This document shows positions 9,401-16,826 of a stretch of 64,000 nucleotides of DNA, piece by piece. The stretch lies in the NCBI RefSeq assembly GCF_036246005.1, contig NZ_CP109171.1, positions 2,220,001 through 2,284,000 on the forward strand, in the 5' to 3' direction. Position 1 is the stretch's first letter, and each line of letters opens with the position of its first letter. The notes beneath the pieces are model-generated. The model was not told the DNA's origin. It saw only the letters and a list, made by a program, of their open reading frames with translations, and made no database searches. The DNA is from Streptomyces sp. NBC_01723 (GTDB taxonomy: Bacteria; Actinomycetota; Actinomycetes; Streptomycetales; Streptomycetaceae). The position numbers and the translations under genes are program-made.

Positions 9401-10822
9401 GGGAAAACGGCTGTTGTCTGCCACAAGCAGGGGGAGGACGTCCGCCGTTACCAGGCCATCCGGGTGTCGGACGGCAGAATCCTCCGCAGCCAAGGGCTCA
9501 AACTGTCGTCCTGCCGGAAACCGGAGTTCGACACGGCAGGCCGCAATTTCGTCGTCGAAGGGCCCGGCTCGGGTGAATGGTCCCGTATGGCGATCCACGG
9601 TGACGCGGCGCCCGAACGGCTGGCGCCCCGTCAGCGACTCTCCACTTCGATCGGCGTCGAACGCCTGCCCCTCCTGACGTCCGGGTCGGAAAGCGTGATG
9701 CCGTTCGCCGAGGGCCGCACGGTCACGGGCGTCAGCATGTCCGGCGGCCCCTCCAATCCGGCACACGGTTATCCGGTGCTGCTCGGTGACGGTGACCGGA
9801 TGCTGGTCCGCAGCGACGGCGGCAAGGCGCTCCGCATTATGGAGACGAGGCCCGGGGCACGCACCCTCGCCCGGGCCGAGACTCCCGGAACACCGCCCAC
9901 CGAGGAACAGCCTCTTGTCACCGACAAGGAGGAAACCCTGGTGGCGGACGTCTCGGACCACAAAAGGGTCACGGTCCGCACCCTGCCCTCCCTGCGCCGG
10001 CTCAGCCAATTCACCGTGTCCGCGCCGCCCCTCGACGATGCGACCGGAGAACCGGGCACGATCGACATCATGTTCCAGAGCGACGACAGGGTGGTCACCT
10101 TGTCAGGTTCGGTTCTCGAGTACTGGGACGCACGGCGAGGGCGCCGGCTCTCGTCCGCCGTCAAACTTCCGAGCCTAGGGCTCAGTAGTGCCGAAGCCCC
10201 GTCCTTCTTCATGGGGGCCCATCCGGACCCGGCGTATGTAACGGTGACTGTGCAGGGAGAGCCCGATGTGCACACGATCGACCTGCGGACGGGAAGAGAG
10301 GACAGGAAGCAGCGCATTGACCTCGCCGAGGACCTGCTCACCGCGGAGTATCTGCCGGACACGCGCTACATGGCAGTGCTCACCACCGGCAGGATCGTCG
10401 AGATCTGGTCCGTGGAGAAGGGGGCGCCGCCGGAAAAGGTGCTGGGGCCGTTCGGACCGCTCGAACCGCATCGCTGGACGATGGGGTCCTCCGGCGGATC
10501 CGGATTCTTCCTCGCCTACGAGAGCACCATGGTCCGTCTCCGGGCCGACGATCCGGAACACCGGGACACCTTCGTGTTCTCGAAGATCCAGCGATTTCTG
10601 GACGCCACCAAGGACGGCAGGACCCTGCTGAGCATGCCGGTGCGGGGTGATCTGGACGACCCGTCCAGCACGGGAGGCCTGTTGACACTCTTCCACCTCG
10701 ACCCCGCGCTCTGGAAGGAACACCTCTGCGGTGTCGTCGGCCGGGAGCTCACGGCAGACGAACGCACGGCCCTTTCCGGTGAGCTGCCGGAGAGATCGTG
10801 CCCCGATCCCGAGCAGGACTGA
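6407..10822 (+). CDS. Trypsin-like protease - nSTAND1 NTPase - TM - beta-propeller fusion protein
   Basis: 1471 residues from a GTG with a perfect AGGAGG 8 bases upstream. Residues 25-230 are a trypsin-like protease with the complete triad: H57 (TCAHVV), D111 (GGDVAVL) and S185 (GGFSGSPVW). An nSTAND1 P-loop NTPase follows, opened by the diagnostic FRGLEPFREEDADVFFGRE, with Walker A at 277-284 (GPSGCGKS) and a Walker B-like LLVVLDQAEAL (D370), then a helical region. A membrane-spanning helix at about 705-727 is followed by a conserved post-TM segment (DELAKTNPAQAALTAIAGY). Residues about 775-1471 are repetitive beta-propeller sequence of WD40 type. Protease and NTPase lie on the same side of the membrane, the propeller on the other. 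Proteins of this design are viewed as sensor-NTPase-effector units of conflict or programmed-death systems; here an active protease is the likely effector. All key residues are present, so it should be functional. Confidence 0.85.
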   Translation: MYDQDESGRTAFGAGHGEHEDADTILAAGTVRLRDLHGDSAGTGFLVGDGLVLTCAHVVCDALGKPRDTEVLAGARVTFDLPLLAGAGVPGQGIEAEVAHWIPIREDRGGDVAVLRVLSPAPEARPLPTSPSRRLWEHGSRIVGFTGASDRPVWQRGSLLGPAGKGWVQLSRADGQTVRVTGGFSGSPVWDNALGAVVGMIVAAEPARDDQQAYMLHLGALADEIPALADALLAPTPFRGLEPFREEDADVFFGREEDTETVVTALRGDRAAVTLCGPSGCGKSSLALAGVAPVMRRAGHEVVIIHCGRTSRPMDALAVELLELGRQKRFGPPRATGLERVVTWLTGAGLADTVHRLTGTATTDLLVVLDQAEALLDLPEEALTALLSVLFPARRTAGMRVLLTLRADFIDAALSHEHLGPVLKRGAVLPLTPMTREQLQAVITRPVDRVPGVSYEPGLARRILEDAGSEPGALPLLSFVLRHLWEEQSGGRLRVEAYERAGGVSGALRRHAEEAWRKYVPSVSGTGSPDAADSPEAPDPTETTRHARRLLAGLVRVVPGSGAPALRRVLTRAEAGEQRWHLAVLFAGKDERLLVLHGGAGVPESVELAHEALITAWPTLSEVVREDRDFLAARTELQHDRERWEREGCTDELLPRGAHLASLESRLAGRTDELTAAETDFLGVADRQRRVLEQLHRARQRRLRWAWVAGSLAMVLIAALSVFFVQASRVSKERAAEGRSRTLAVQADELAKTNPAQAALTAIAGYDTSPTQEARNALMRRYSEMMKASWVLSGLDSDIEQASMSADGKVTLVTTVGGRATLFLRSDDGRVRQENLRLGQKVRNPQVSGDGRRIAYLREADVLLAWHEVTTSGKRLVGTAHLLRHAQARDKDGSILAVKSSRFSPDSRFLVEASQVTEGLPLLVWDLSSGRPHEVPGGITDVRWIWFGADSGTLVAWKGLKFELGGGERSSLLAIDVATGSVRELAHDFYSIPEVSWDGKTAVVCHKQGEDVRRYQAIRVSDGRILRSQGLKLSSCRKPEFDTAGRNFVVEGPGSGEWSRMAIHGDAAPERLAPRQRLSTSIGVERLPLLTSGSESVMPFAEGRTVTGVSMSGGPSNPAHGYPVLLGDGDRMLVRSDGGKALRIMETRPGARTLARAETPGTPPTEEQPLVTDKEETLVADVSDHKRVTVRTLPSLRRLSQFTVSAPPLDDATGEPGTIDIMFQSDDRVVTLSGSVLEYWDARRGRRLSSAVKLPSLGLSSAEAPSFFMGAHPDPAYVTVTVQGEPDVHTIDLRTGREDRKQRIDLAEDLLTAEYLPDTRYMAVLTTGRIVEIWSVEKGAPPEKVLGPFGPLEPHRWTMGSSGGSGFFLAYESTMVRLRADDPEHRDTFVFSKIQRFLDATKDGRTLLSMPVRGDLDDPSSTGGLLTLFHLDPALWKEHLCGVVGRELTADERTALSGELPERSCPDPEQD

Positions 10823-10830
10823 GGCCGGAG

Positions 10831-10887
10831 CCGTACCGGTCGCAGGTGACCGCCTTCGAGTTGAGAAAGTCACTGCCGGTGCTGGGA
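10831..10887 (+). pseudogene. Remnant of the glnA2 3' end (right border of island)
   Basis: Reading from 10834, the frame encodes YRSQVTAFELRKSLPVL, identical in protein to the end of GlnA2. The first 18 bases (10833-10850) are identical to 1962-1979; after that the codons differ mostly at silent positions, and the stop codon is lost. It has no start or upstream coding sequence. This is what remains when an element inserts into the 3' end of a gene and brings a replacement end with it, or when a divergent allele has been exchanged. Confidence 0.8.
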
Positions 10888-10953
10888 GGGCCTGAGTGCG
10901 GGTCGGAGAGAAGGAAGGCGTGGTTCCTCTCCCCCACGGGGTAGCCGGTCGCC

Positions 10954-11202
10954 ATGACGGAGCGCCGGCGGTCAGGAGATGCGGCCACGCCTTCATGGCA
11001 CCGACGCCGGCGGGTGTACTGGCCGGCAGTGTTGGCCTACGTGCTTGCCGTGGCGGGTCTCGCAGCCGCGTTCTGGCACTGGGTGAGGGGCAAGTCCTGG
11101 GACGACTCGCTGTCCTTCGCGCTGACGGTGACGATGTCCGCGATCGGCAGCCAGTGGGCAGCCGCAATCATCCGGCGGAAGGCCGGTCGCGGTGACGGCT
11201 GA
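10954..11202 (+). CDS. Small two-TM membrane protein, hypothetical
   Basis: 82 residues with a basic N terminus, a hydrophobic helix at about 21-44 (VYWPAVLAYVLAVAGLAAAF), a short charged loop (RGKSWDD) and a second helix at about 52-72, then a basic tail. No family was recognised. It lies just outside the right border of the glnA2-tail island. The start ATG has only a weak ribosome site (GGGGTAG), so the gene is likely but not secure. Confidence 0.5.
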   Translation: MTERRRSGDAATPSWHRRRRVYWPAVLAYVLAVAGLAAAFWHWVRGKSWDDSLSFALTVTMSAIGSQWAAAIIRRKAGRGDG

Positions 11203-11595
11203 CCGTCGGGAGTGGCACGGGTTGCGCCCGCCCCTTCGGGATGACGCCGACCTGCGCCAAACCTCCCTCGGACCTGCACACCGTTCATCGCACGGTCGCA
11301 GGGGACGCTGTGGCGGACGCTCACCGCGCCCCCTGTGGCCGTCCCGGCTCCTGGGAGCGCTGTCACCGGCTGAGAAGCGTGAAGACGCGGGTTTTTTCAG
11401 CGACCGTGTGCGCACACTCATGAATGCGGAGCGCCCATCGTCTCGCTGTCAACAACACGCGGATGGTGGGCCGTTCCCCACCGTGCTTTGATCGGTGCAC
11501 GGCACGCTGGTGGCCGGTTCCGGCCCCCCTCGGAATACGGGCGGGCGTGCCTCACCGCTCCCCCATTTTCGTCGGCACGAAAGGTAAGACCTGCC
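11203..11595. other. 393-base intergenic region before the RiPP-like precursor
   Basis: No coding sequence with credible composition was seen on either strand. It should hold the promoter of the precursor gene at 11596, but no convincing -10/-35 pair could be assigned. The ribosome site AAAGG sits 10 bases before the precursor ATG. Confidence 0.4.
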
Positions 11596-11805
11596 ATGAA
11601 CCTCGTCCCCCAAGTCGAAACGGCTGAGATCTCCGACGCGAGCCTGGACCAGGTGTCCGGCGGCAACATCGCCATCGGCGCGGCCCTGATAGCGGCCGAC
11701 GGCCAGTTCGGCGCCGGCCTCCACGCGGAGTCCGGCTGCATCGGCCTCACCACCGGCGTCGGCGCCTCCGCCATCCACGGCGACGCGCACACGACGGTGG
11801 CCTGA
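11596..11805 (+). CDS. Orphan RiPP-like precursor peptide with double-glycine leader
   Basis: 69 residues. The leader (residues 1-23) is acidic and ends in SLDQVSGG, the GG-type cleavage signal of class II lanthipeptide, nif11-like and bacteriocin leaders; Streptomyces annotations of similar peptides use the name type A2 lantipeptide. The 46-residue core is Gly/Ala rich, holds a single Cys (SGCIG) and several Ser/Thr, and ends in HTTVA. One Cys allows at most one thioether ring, so a classical multi-ring lanthipeptide is unlikely; an unmodified bacteriocin-like or another peptide class is possible. No LanM, radical SAM, C39 peptidase or dedicated transporter is nearby, so maturation enzymes would have to act in trans. 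Confidence 0.7.
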   Translation: MNLVPQVETAEISDASLDQVSGGNIAIGAALIAADGQFGAGLHAESGCIGLTTGVGASAIHGDAHTTVA

Positions 11806-11836
11806 GTCACCCCGATTTACGCGCGCGGGCCCCGGA

Positions 11837-12034
11837 TCATCGTGTCCGGGGCCGCCTCACGAACGCGGTCCAGACCTCCCGGGCGACGGCGAGGCGGGGG
11901 CCGTCGGGGCGCTTGGAGTCACGGATGTGGATGGCGACGGGGGTTATCGCGACCTCGACGCAGTCGCTGGGGTTGCTGCTGTCGCTGTAGCTGCTGGTGA
12001 ACCAGGTCAGGTCGGACGCGTTTTCGCGGCTCAT
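11837..12034 (-). CDS. DUF397 domain protein
   Basis: 65 residues with the full DUF397 pattern: WFTSSYSDSSNPSDCVEVA, the strand AIHIRDSKRPDGPRL and the closing VWTAFV. Such proteins are encoded after XRE-DUF5753 regulators in streptomycetes and are thought to act with them as regulator partners, similar in logic to toxin-antitoxin or anti-regulator pairs. Its ATG overlaps the stop of the upstream regulator by 4 bases (ATGA), so the two are coupled. Confidence 0.9.
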   Translation of the reverse strand: MSRENASDLTWFTSSYSDSSNPSDCVEVAITPVAIHIRDSKRPDGPRLAVAREVWTAFVRRPRTR

Positions 12035-12885
12035 GTCTCCCCAAGCAGTTTTTCGATGAAAGCCGTTGATTCCCGGGCGGTCAGCGCCTCGGACCGGATG
12101 ATGCCGTAACGCAGTTCGAGGATGCGGATGTGCCGGGGATCTGTGACGGGACGGTTGCCGAACTCGTCGTCAGCCCGGCCTACTGCCGTGCCGTCGCCGA
12201 ACTTGAGCACGTGGATCCGTCCTCCCGTTCCCGGATGATCACCTCGAGATGTCGGCATCACCTGGATCTCGACGTACGGCAACCGCGCCATCTCAAGCAG
12301 GTGTTCGAGCTGACGACACAGCACCATCTTGCCCCCTACCGGGCGCCTCAGCGTCACCTCTTCCACGACAAAGCTGAGTTCGGGAGCGGGCTCCCGATCG
12401 AAGATCGTCCTGCGAGCCATCCGTGCGGCGAGCGCCCTCCCCAGTTCTTCCTCCGACAGCACCGGCCGCCGCGTACCGAGCAGGGCACGGGCGTACTCCT
12501 CGGTTTGCAGGAGGCCGTGAACGTTGTGGATGCCGTACGAAAGCGACTCGACCGCGCAGGACTCCAACTTCGCCAAATCCCGCACCTGCTTGGGATACCG
12601 GACCCTCTTCACGTCCTCCCACGTCGCCGCGAGAAGCCCACCCGCCTCCAGCACCTGGTCCGCCTTCTCCAGGTACTCCCGGCGAGGAATCCGCTTCCCG
12701 CCCTCGACCTTGTAGACGAGGTCCTCCCCGTAGCCGACGGCGATGCCGAAGTCACCGGCCCGCATCCCCGCCGCCTCGCGTCGCAGTTTCAGCTGCCGCC
12801 CGACCGTGGCCAGGACCGCCACACCCCACTCGTCGTCCGGGTCGACCTCCCAACCCGGCTCGTCCGCCTCGCCGTTCACCGACAT
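12031..12885 (-). CDS. XRE-family regulator with DUF5753 domain
   Basis: 284 residues. The helix-turn-helix lies at about 25-80 (LKLRREAAGMRAGDFGIAVG, then VYKVEGGKRIPRREYL) and the DUF5753 domain at about 100-280 (ESLSYGIHNVHGLLQTEEYA, YVEIQVMP, and a closing ESTAFIEKL). I start at the ATG 12885 because GGAGGG lies 6 bases before it; the ATG at 12891 has no spacing to that site. A TACAAC hexamer upstream on the same strand may be the -10. Members such as these control antibiotic and development genes in Streptomyces; the target here is unknown. Confidence 0.9.
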   Translation of the reverse strand: MSVNGEADEPGWEVDPDDEWGVAVLATVGRQLKLRREAAGMRAGDFGIAVGYGEDLVYKVEGGKRIPRREYLEKADQVLEAGGLLAATWEDVKRVRYPKQVRDLAKLESCAVESLSYGIHNVHGLLQTEEYARALLGTRRPVLSEEELGRALAARMARRTIFDREPAPELSFVVEEVTLRRPVGGKMVLCRQLEHLLEMARLPYVEIQVMPTSRGDHPGTGGRIHVLKFGDGTAVGRADDEFGNRPVTDPRHIRILELRYGIIRSEALTARESTAFIEKLLGET

Positions 12886-13116
12886 CCGCATCCCTCCGCC
12901 GTACGCGTTGTATCGCGACGGGCGACACGGTAGGGAAGGCAGCCAGGCCCTGGTGCCGGAACGGGACTCCATCCACGCCAACGGGTGATCCGAGATGTGA
13001 GGGCTTCGGCGTCGAGCGCCTGGCGCACCGATGAGTTTTGTGCGCTGCAGGGGTCTCCTGTTGGCAGTAACGCACACCACAGCAGTACGGCCCCTACATG
13101 AACCGGAGAGACAAAC

Positions 13117-13953
13117 ATGGCAACAGCGCGAGAGCAGTCGGCCGGAGCCGAGGCCCGTGTCGTCTCCGCAGACGGCACCGAGATCGCATTCGAGCAGTCG
13201 GGCCGCGGCCCGGCCGTCGTCCTGGTTGCCTCGGCGCTGGCAGACCGCTCGGACACGACCAAGCTCGCGGCTCTCCTGGCCCAGCACTTCACTGTGGTCA
13301 ACTACGACCGGCGCGGACGGGGTGCCAGCGGTGACGCCCATGCTTACGCCCCCGACCGCGAGATCGAGGACATCGCCGCGTTGGTCGAACACGTCGGCGG
13401 TTCGGCGTCGCTGTTCGGCTCGTCCTCCGGAGCGGTCCTCGCCCTGCGCGCGGCCGCTGCCGGAGTGAACGTCGACCGTCTGGCTCTGTATGAGCCGCCG
13501 TTCGTGGTCGCCGAAGGCGACGACGGGCCGCCCAAGGATCTCGCACAGCAGATCACCGTGATGCTTGCGGAAGGTCGGCACAGTGACGCGGTCAAGTACT
13601 TCATGACGAGAGTGCAGGGCATGCCCGGCATCGCCGTGTTCTTCATGAAGCTCATGCCGAAGATGTGGGCAAACCTCACCAAGCTGGCCGGCACTCTGCC
13701 CTATGACATCGCGGTCATGGGCGATACCCAGCAGGGCAAGCCGCTCGATGCCGAGGAGTGGAAAGGGGTGGCCGTACGCACCCGGGTGTTGACCGGTGGC
13801 AAGAGTTCGGCCGCGTTCCAGCGCGCAGCCCTCGCCCTCACCGAGATCCTGCCGCAGGCCGACCACCGCACCCTGCCCGGACTCAACCATGGCGCCGTCG
13901 TCATGGCCCCGAAGAAAATCGCCCCGGAGATCATCGAGTTCATCAAGGGATGA
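13117..13953 (+). CDS. Alpha/beta hydrolase
   Basis: 278 residues of the alpha/beta hydrolase fold. The nucleophile elbow is G101-S-S103-S-G105 and the catalytic His is H258 (PGLNHGAVV). The oxyanion strand is VVLVASALADRSD, and the VVNYDRRGRGAS strand is typical of small esterase or haloperoxidase-like members. There is no signal peptide, so it is cytoplasmic. Substrate cannot be told from sequence. It is divergent from the XRE regulator across 231 bases and has a CCGGAGAG ribosome site. Confidence 0.85.
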   Translation: MATAREQSAGAEARVVSADGTEIAFEQSGRGPAVVLVASALADRSDTTKLAALLAQHFTVVNYDRRGRGASGDAHAYAPDREIEDIAALVEHVGGSASLFGSSSGAVLALRAAAAGVNVDRLALYEPPFVVAEGDDGPPKDLAQQITVMLAEGRHSDAVKYFMTRVQGMPGIAVFFMKLMPKMWANLTKLAGTLPYDIAVMGDTQQGKPLDAEEWKGVAVRTRVLTGGKSSAAFQRAALALTEILPQADHRTLPGLNHGAVVMAPKKIAPEIIEFIKG

Positions 13954-13957
13954 GCTT

Positions 13958-14048
13958 GTCGTTCGAGCGGTTCGGCGGCGCTTGGTACCGCTCCTTGCAC
14001 TCGGGGCGGAGCGACCCAAGTCCGACTGACCGCCGAACCCCGAACGAC
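13958..14048. terminator. Long imperfect hairpin between convergent genes
   Basis: A nested inverted repeat: GTCGTTCG with CGAACGAC, GGTTCGGCGG with CCGCCGAACC, CTTGG with CCAAG, and CGCTCC with GGAGCG around a 13-base loop. About 29 base pairs in 91 bases. Its place after the hydrolase stop and before the MFS stop suggests a bidirectional terminator; a small inverted-repeat element is the alternative. Confidence 0.55.
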
Positions 14049-14144
14049 CAGGCTCGGTGCGAGCTCCACGGGTCGTACACGGTCAGCGTACGGGCGCTCG
14101 CACCTGCCGGCGCCGGGCTTCGCTGCCGCCGCGAGGGACGCCCC

Positions 14145-15365
14145 TCACCCCCGTACCCTCTCCACCCCCTCCACCACGTGTGCCGCCACCACGCGCTTGC
14201 GGGCCGTGGCCGTGACGGCCGTCCGCCGGTCCACCGCCCAAGCCGCCCCCGCGACCCCCAGCCCGAGCACCGCCAGCCCCGCCCCCGCCAGGGCCGGGGA
14301 CGTGACGCCGAAGCCGGCCGCCAGGGCGAGGCCGCCGATCCAGGCGCCGCCGGCGTTCGCGAGGTTGAAGGCGGCCTGGTTGGCCGAGGAGGCGAGGGAC
14401 GGGGCCGCGGTGGCCTTCTCCATCACCATCAGCTGGAGGGGGGAGCCGGTGATGAAGGCTGCCATGCCCAGCAGGGCCACCGACACGGCCGCCGTGACCG
14501 GCGTGCGCATCAGGACGGGGAAGAGGGCGAGGACCACGACCAGCGAGGCGAGGCCGCCGAAGAGGGTGCCGCGCAGGGAGTGGTCGGCCAGGCGGCCGCC
14601 GAGCAGGTTGCCCGCGGTGGCGCCGACGCCGAAGAGTGCCAGCAGCAGCGTCACGCTCGCGTCCGCGAAACCGGCGGCGTCCGTCAGCATCGGCGTGATG
14701 TAGCTGTACGCCGCGAAGAGCGCGCCGAAGCCCGCGACCGTGGTGCCGAGCGCCAGCCAGACCGGCAGGGAGCGCAGGGCGGCCAGTTCGCCGCGCAGGC
14801 CCGTGGTGGGGGCGGGGGCGTTCTCGCGCGGGATCAGGACGACCAGGGCCGCTATCGCCGCCACGCCGATCGCGCTCACGCCGACGAAGGTGGCCCGCCA
14901 GCCGAGCGCCTGACCCATGGCGGTGGCCGCCGGCACGCCGACGATGTTGGCGACGGTGAGGCCCAGGAACATCAGGGAGACGGAGCGGGCCTTGCGTTCC
15001 GGGGCCACCATGCCGGTGGCGACGACCGCGCCGACGCCGAAGAAGGCACCGTGCGGCAGGCCGCTGACGAAGCGGGCGGCGAGCAGGGAGATCTCGCCGG
15101 GCGCCACGGCCGACAGGGCGTTGCCCAGCACGAAGAGCGCCATCAGGGCGATGAGGACGGAGCGGCGGGACATCCGCGTGGTCGCCGCCGCCAGCAGCGG
15201 GGCGCCGATGACGACGCCCAGCGCGTAGGCCGACACGAGGTGGCCCGCGGTGGGGATGGAGATGTTCAGGTCGTCCGCGACGTCGGGCAGCAGGCCCATC
15301 ATCACGAACTCGGTGGTACCGATGCCGAAGGCGCCCACGGCAAGGGCGAGCAGGGCCAGGGGCAT
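14145..15365 (-). CDS. MFS drug/sugar efflux transporter (DHA1, AraJ/Cmx-like)
   Basis: 406 residues with 12 hydrophobic segments. It opens with ALAVGAFGIGTTEFVMMGLL, the typical first helix of the AraJ/chloramphenicol-exporter group, and shows the MFS loop motif after helix 2 as TRMSRRSVL. It is an integral membrane, proton-driven exporter; the substrate is unknown. No transcriptional regulator adjoins it. The EEP gene upstream on the same strand ends 101 bases before its start, so a separate promoter is possible. Confidence 0.88.
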   Translation of the reverse strand: MPLALLALAVGAFGIGTTEFVMMGLLPDVADDLNISIPTAGHLVSAYALGVVIGAPLLAAATTRMSRRSVLIALMALFVLGNALSAVAPGEISLLAARFVSGLPHGAFFGVGAVVATGMVAPERKARSVSLMFLGLTVANIVGVPAATAMGQALGWRATFVGVSAIGVAAIAALVVLIPRENAPAPTTGLRGELAALRSLPVWLALGTTVAGFGALFAAYSYITPMLTDAAGFADASVTLLLALFGVGATAGNLLGGRLADHSLRGTLFGGLASLVVVLALFPVLMRTPVTAAVSVALLGMAAFITGSPLQLMVMEKATAAPSLASSANQAAFNLANAGGAWIGGLALAAGFGVTSPALAGAGLAVLGLGVAGAAWAVDRRTAVTATARKRVVAAHVVEGVERVRG

Positions 15366-15466
15366 AAGGGGGCGTGCCTTTCGAGAGCGGAGTGCGTAAG
15401 GGAGGGACGACTGTATGTTCCCCTACGGAACAAAGGCTCTCAGGGCAGGTATTCCACGGGCGAACT

Positions 15467-16519
15467 TCAGGAGGCCGTTGTGTCGACCTTCACACGCGCG
15501 GCGATCGGCAGGTGGTCGCTGCCCGTCGACGGAAGGGTCCAGCTCGTCATCGGCTCGACCCCGTCGACCAGGATCTGGTCGATGCGGGCCATCGGGAAGG
15601 ACGCCGGCCAGCTGAAGCCGAAGCCGTTGCCGACGGCGCCCTGCGGGGAGCGCATCTGCGAGGTGATCGCGGTGAGCGAGCGGTCGTTCATGGTGCCGTT
15701 GAGGTCGCCGAGGAGGATCTTGCGGGGCAGCTTCTCGTCGGCGATGGCCTCACCGAGGGCGTCGGCGCTCTTGTCCCGCTGCCGGGCGGTGAACCCCGCC
15801 TCCAGCTTCACCCGGACGGAGGGCAGGTGGGCGACGTACACCGCGAGCGGCCCGGACGGGGTGGTGACGGTGGCGCGCATCGCGCGCTTCCAGCCCAGCT
15901 GGATGTCCACCGCCCGCACGTCGGCGACCGGGTACTTGCTCCACAGCCCCACGGTGCCGACGACGGCGTGATGGGGGTACTTCGACTCCAGCGCCTTCTC
16001 GTACGTCGGTACGGCGGACGCCTTCAGCTCCTCCAGGGCCAGCACGTCCGCGCCCGACGCGGACACGGCGCGGGCGGTGCCGGCCGGATCGGCGTTGTCG
16101 GCGTTGACGTTGTGCGTGGCCACCGTGAGGTCGCCGCCGCTGCCGGTCTTGTCGAAGAGCAGGCCGCCGAAGAGGTTCAGCCACACGCTCACCGGCAGCA
16201 CCAGCGCGATCAGCGCCGTCGCCGACTTGCGGACCACGGCGATCACCAGCAGGACCGGGATCAGGAGGCCGAGCCACGGCAGGAAGGTTTCGGTGAGGCT
16301 GCCGAGGTTGCCGATGGCGTTCGGGATGTGCGAGTGGGCCGCCATGACCGCGGAGAGGAGGAGCGCGACCGCGGCCGTGACCAGGCCCCGGGTCCAGATC
16401 CGCCGGTCGCCCCGCCAGCCGGTGACCACCCGGCCGACCAGGCGCCGAAGCCGGTTCCCCCGGTGCTCGGGATCCGAGCCGCCGTTGTCCGTCTCCGTCA
16501 TGTACGCCTGCTGCGCCAT
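15467..16519 (-). CDS. Membrane-anchored endonuclease/exonuclease/phosphatase family protein
   Basis: 350 residues. Three or four membrane helices lie in the N-terminal 125 residues (GLVTAAVALLLSAVMA, WLGLLIPVLLVIAVV, ALIALVLPVSVWLNLFGGLL). The EEP metal-dependent catalytic domain follows (about 130-345) with THNVNADN, LEELK (the metal-binding Glu), LLGDLNGT and the closing GSDHLPI containing the catalytic Asp-His. The domain would face outside the cell. Substrate may be a nucleic acid or a phosphoester; the family does not tell. Confidence 0.85.
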   Translation of the reverse strand: MAQQAYMTETDNGGSDPEHRGNRLRRLVGRVVTGWRGDRRIWTRGLVTAAVALLLSAVMAAHSHIPNAIGNLGSLTETFLPWLGLLIPVLLVIAVVRKSATALIALVLPVSVWLNLFGGLLFDKTGSGGDLTVATHNVNADNADPAGTARAVSASGADVLALEELKASAVPTYEKALESKYPHHAVVGTVGLWSKYPVADVRAVDIQLGWKRAMRATVTTPSGPLAVYVAHLPSVRVKLEAGFTARQRDKSADALGEAIADEKLPRKILLGDLNGTMNDRSLTAITSQMRSPQGAVGNGFGFSWPASFPMARIDQILVDGVEPMTSWTLPSTGSDHLPIAARVKVDTTAS

Positions 16520-16826
16520 ACCGTCGCCTCACTGCCCGCCGTGCTCACCGTCGCCCCCGTGACTCAGCACCATAGGGGATGATCGGTTCCGATCCTGCCG
16601 TCCTTCGACGGCCGTACGGGCACTGGGACGAACGAGTCGCCGCGCGGAGTTCCACATCGCTCCGGGTCGGGTCGCTCTGTGACAGAACGGGCACATTTCA
16701 CCCCGTGAGCCGTTCGGTGGCACGTGACGAGGGTCCCCTAGCCGGGGAGACGGCGGAAGTGCCACCATGGAGGGGATCCGGGGACGCCGTCAGGGCGCCT
16801 CGAGATGACATGAAGGAGCCGTTGCC
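16520..16826. other. Divergent intergenic region upstream of panB
   Basis: 307 bases with no credible gene. It must hold promoters for the leftward EEP gene and the rightward panB. AAGGAG lies 8 bases before the panB ATG. No clear operator was seen. Confidence 0.4.

Noticed and set aside
11192..11491. Possible 99-residue gene after the small membrane protein
   Set aside because: Arg/Pro/Ser-rich with no motif, and low coding character; likely chance frame.
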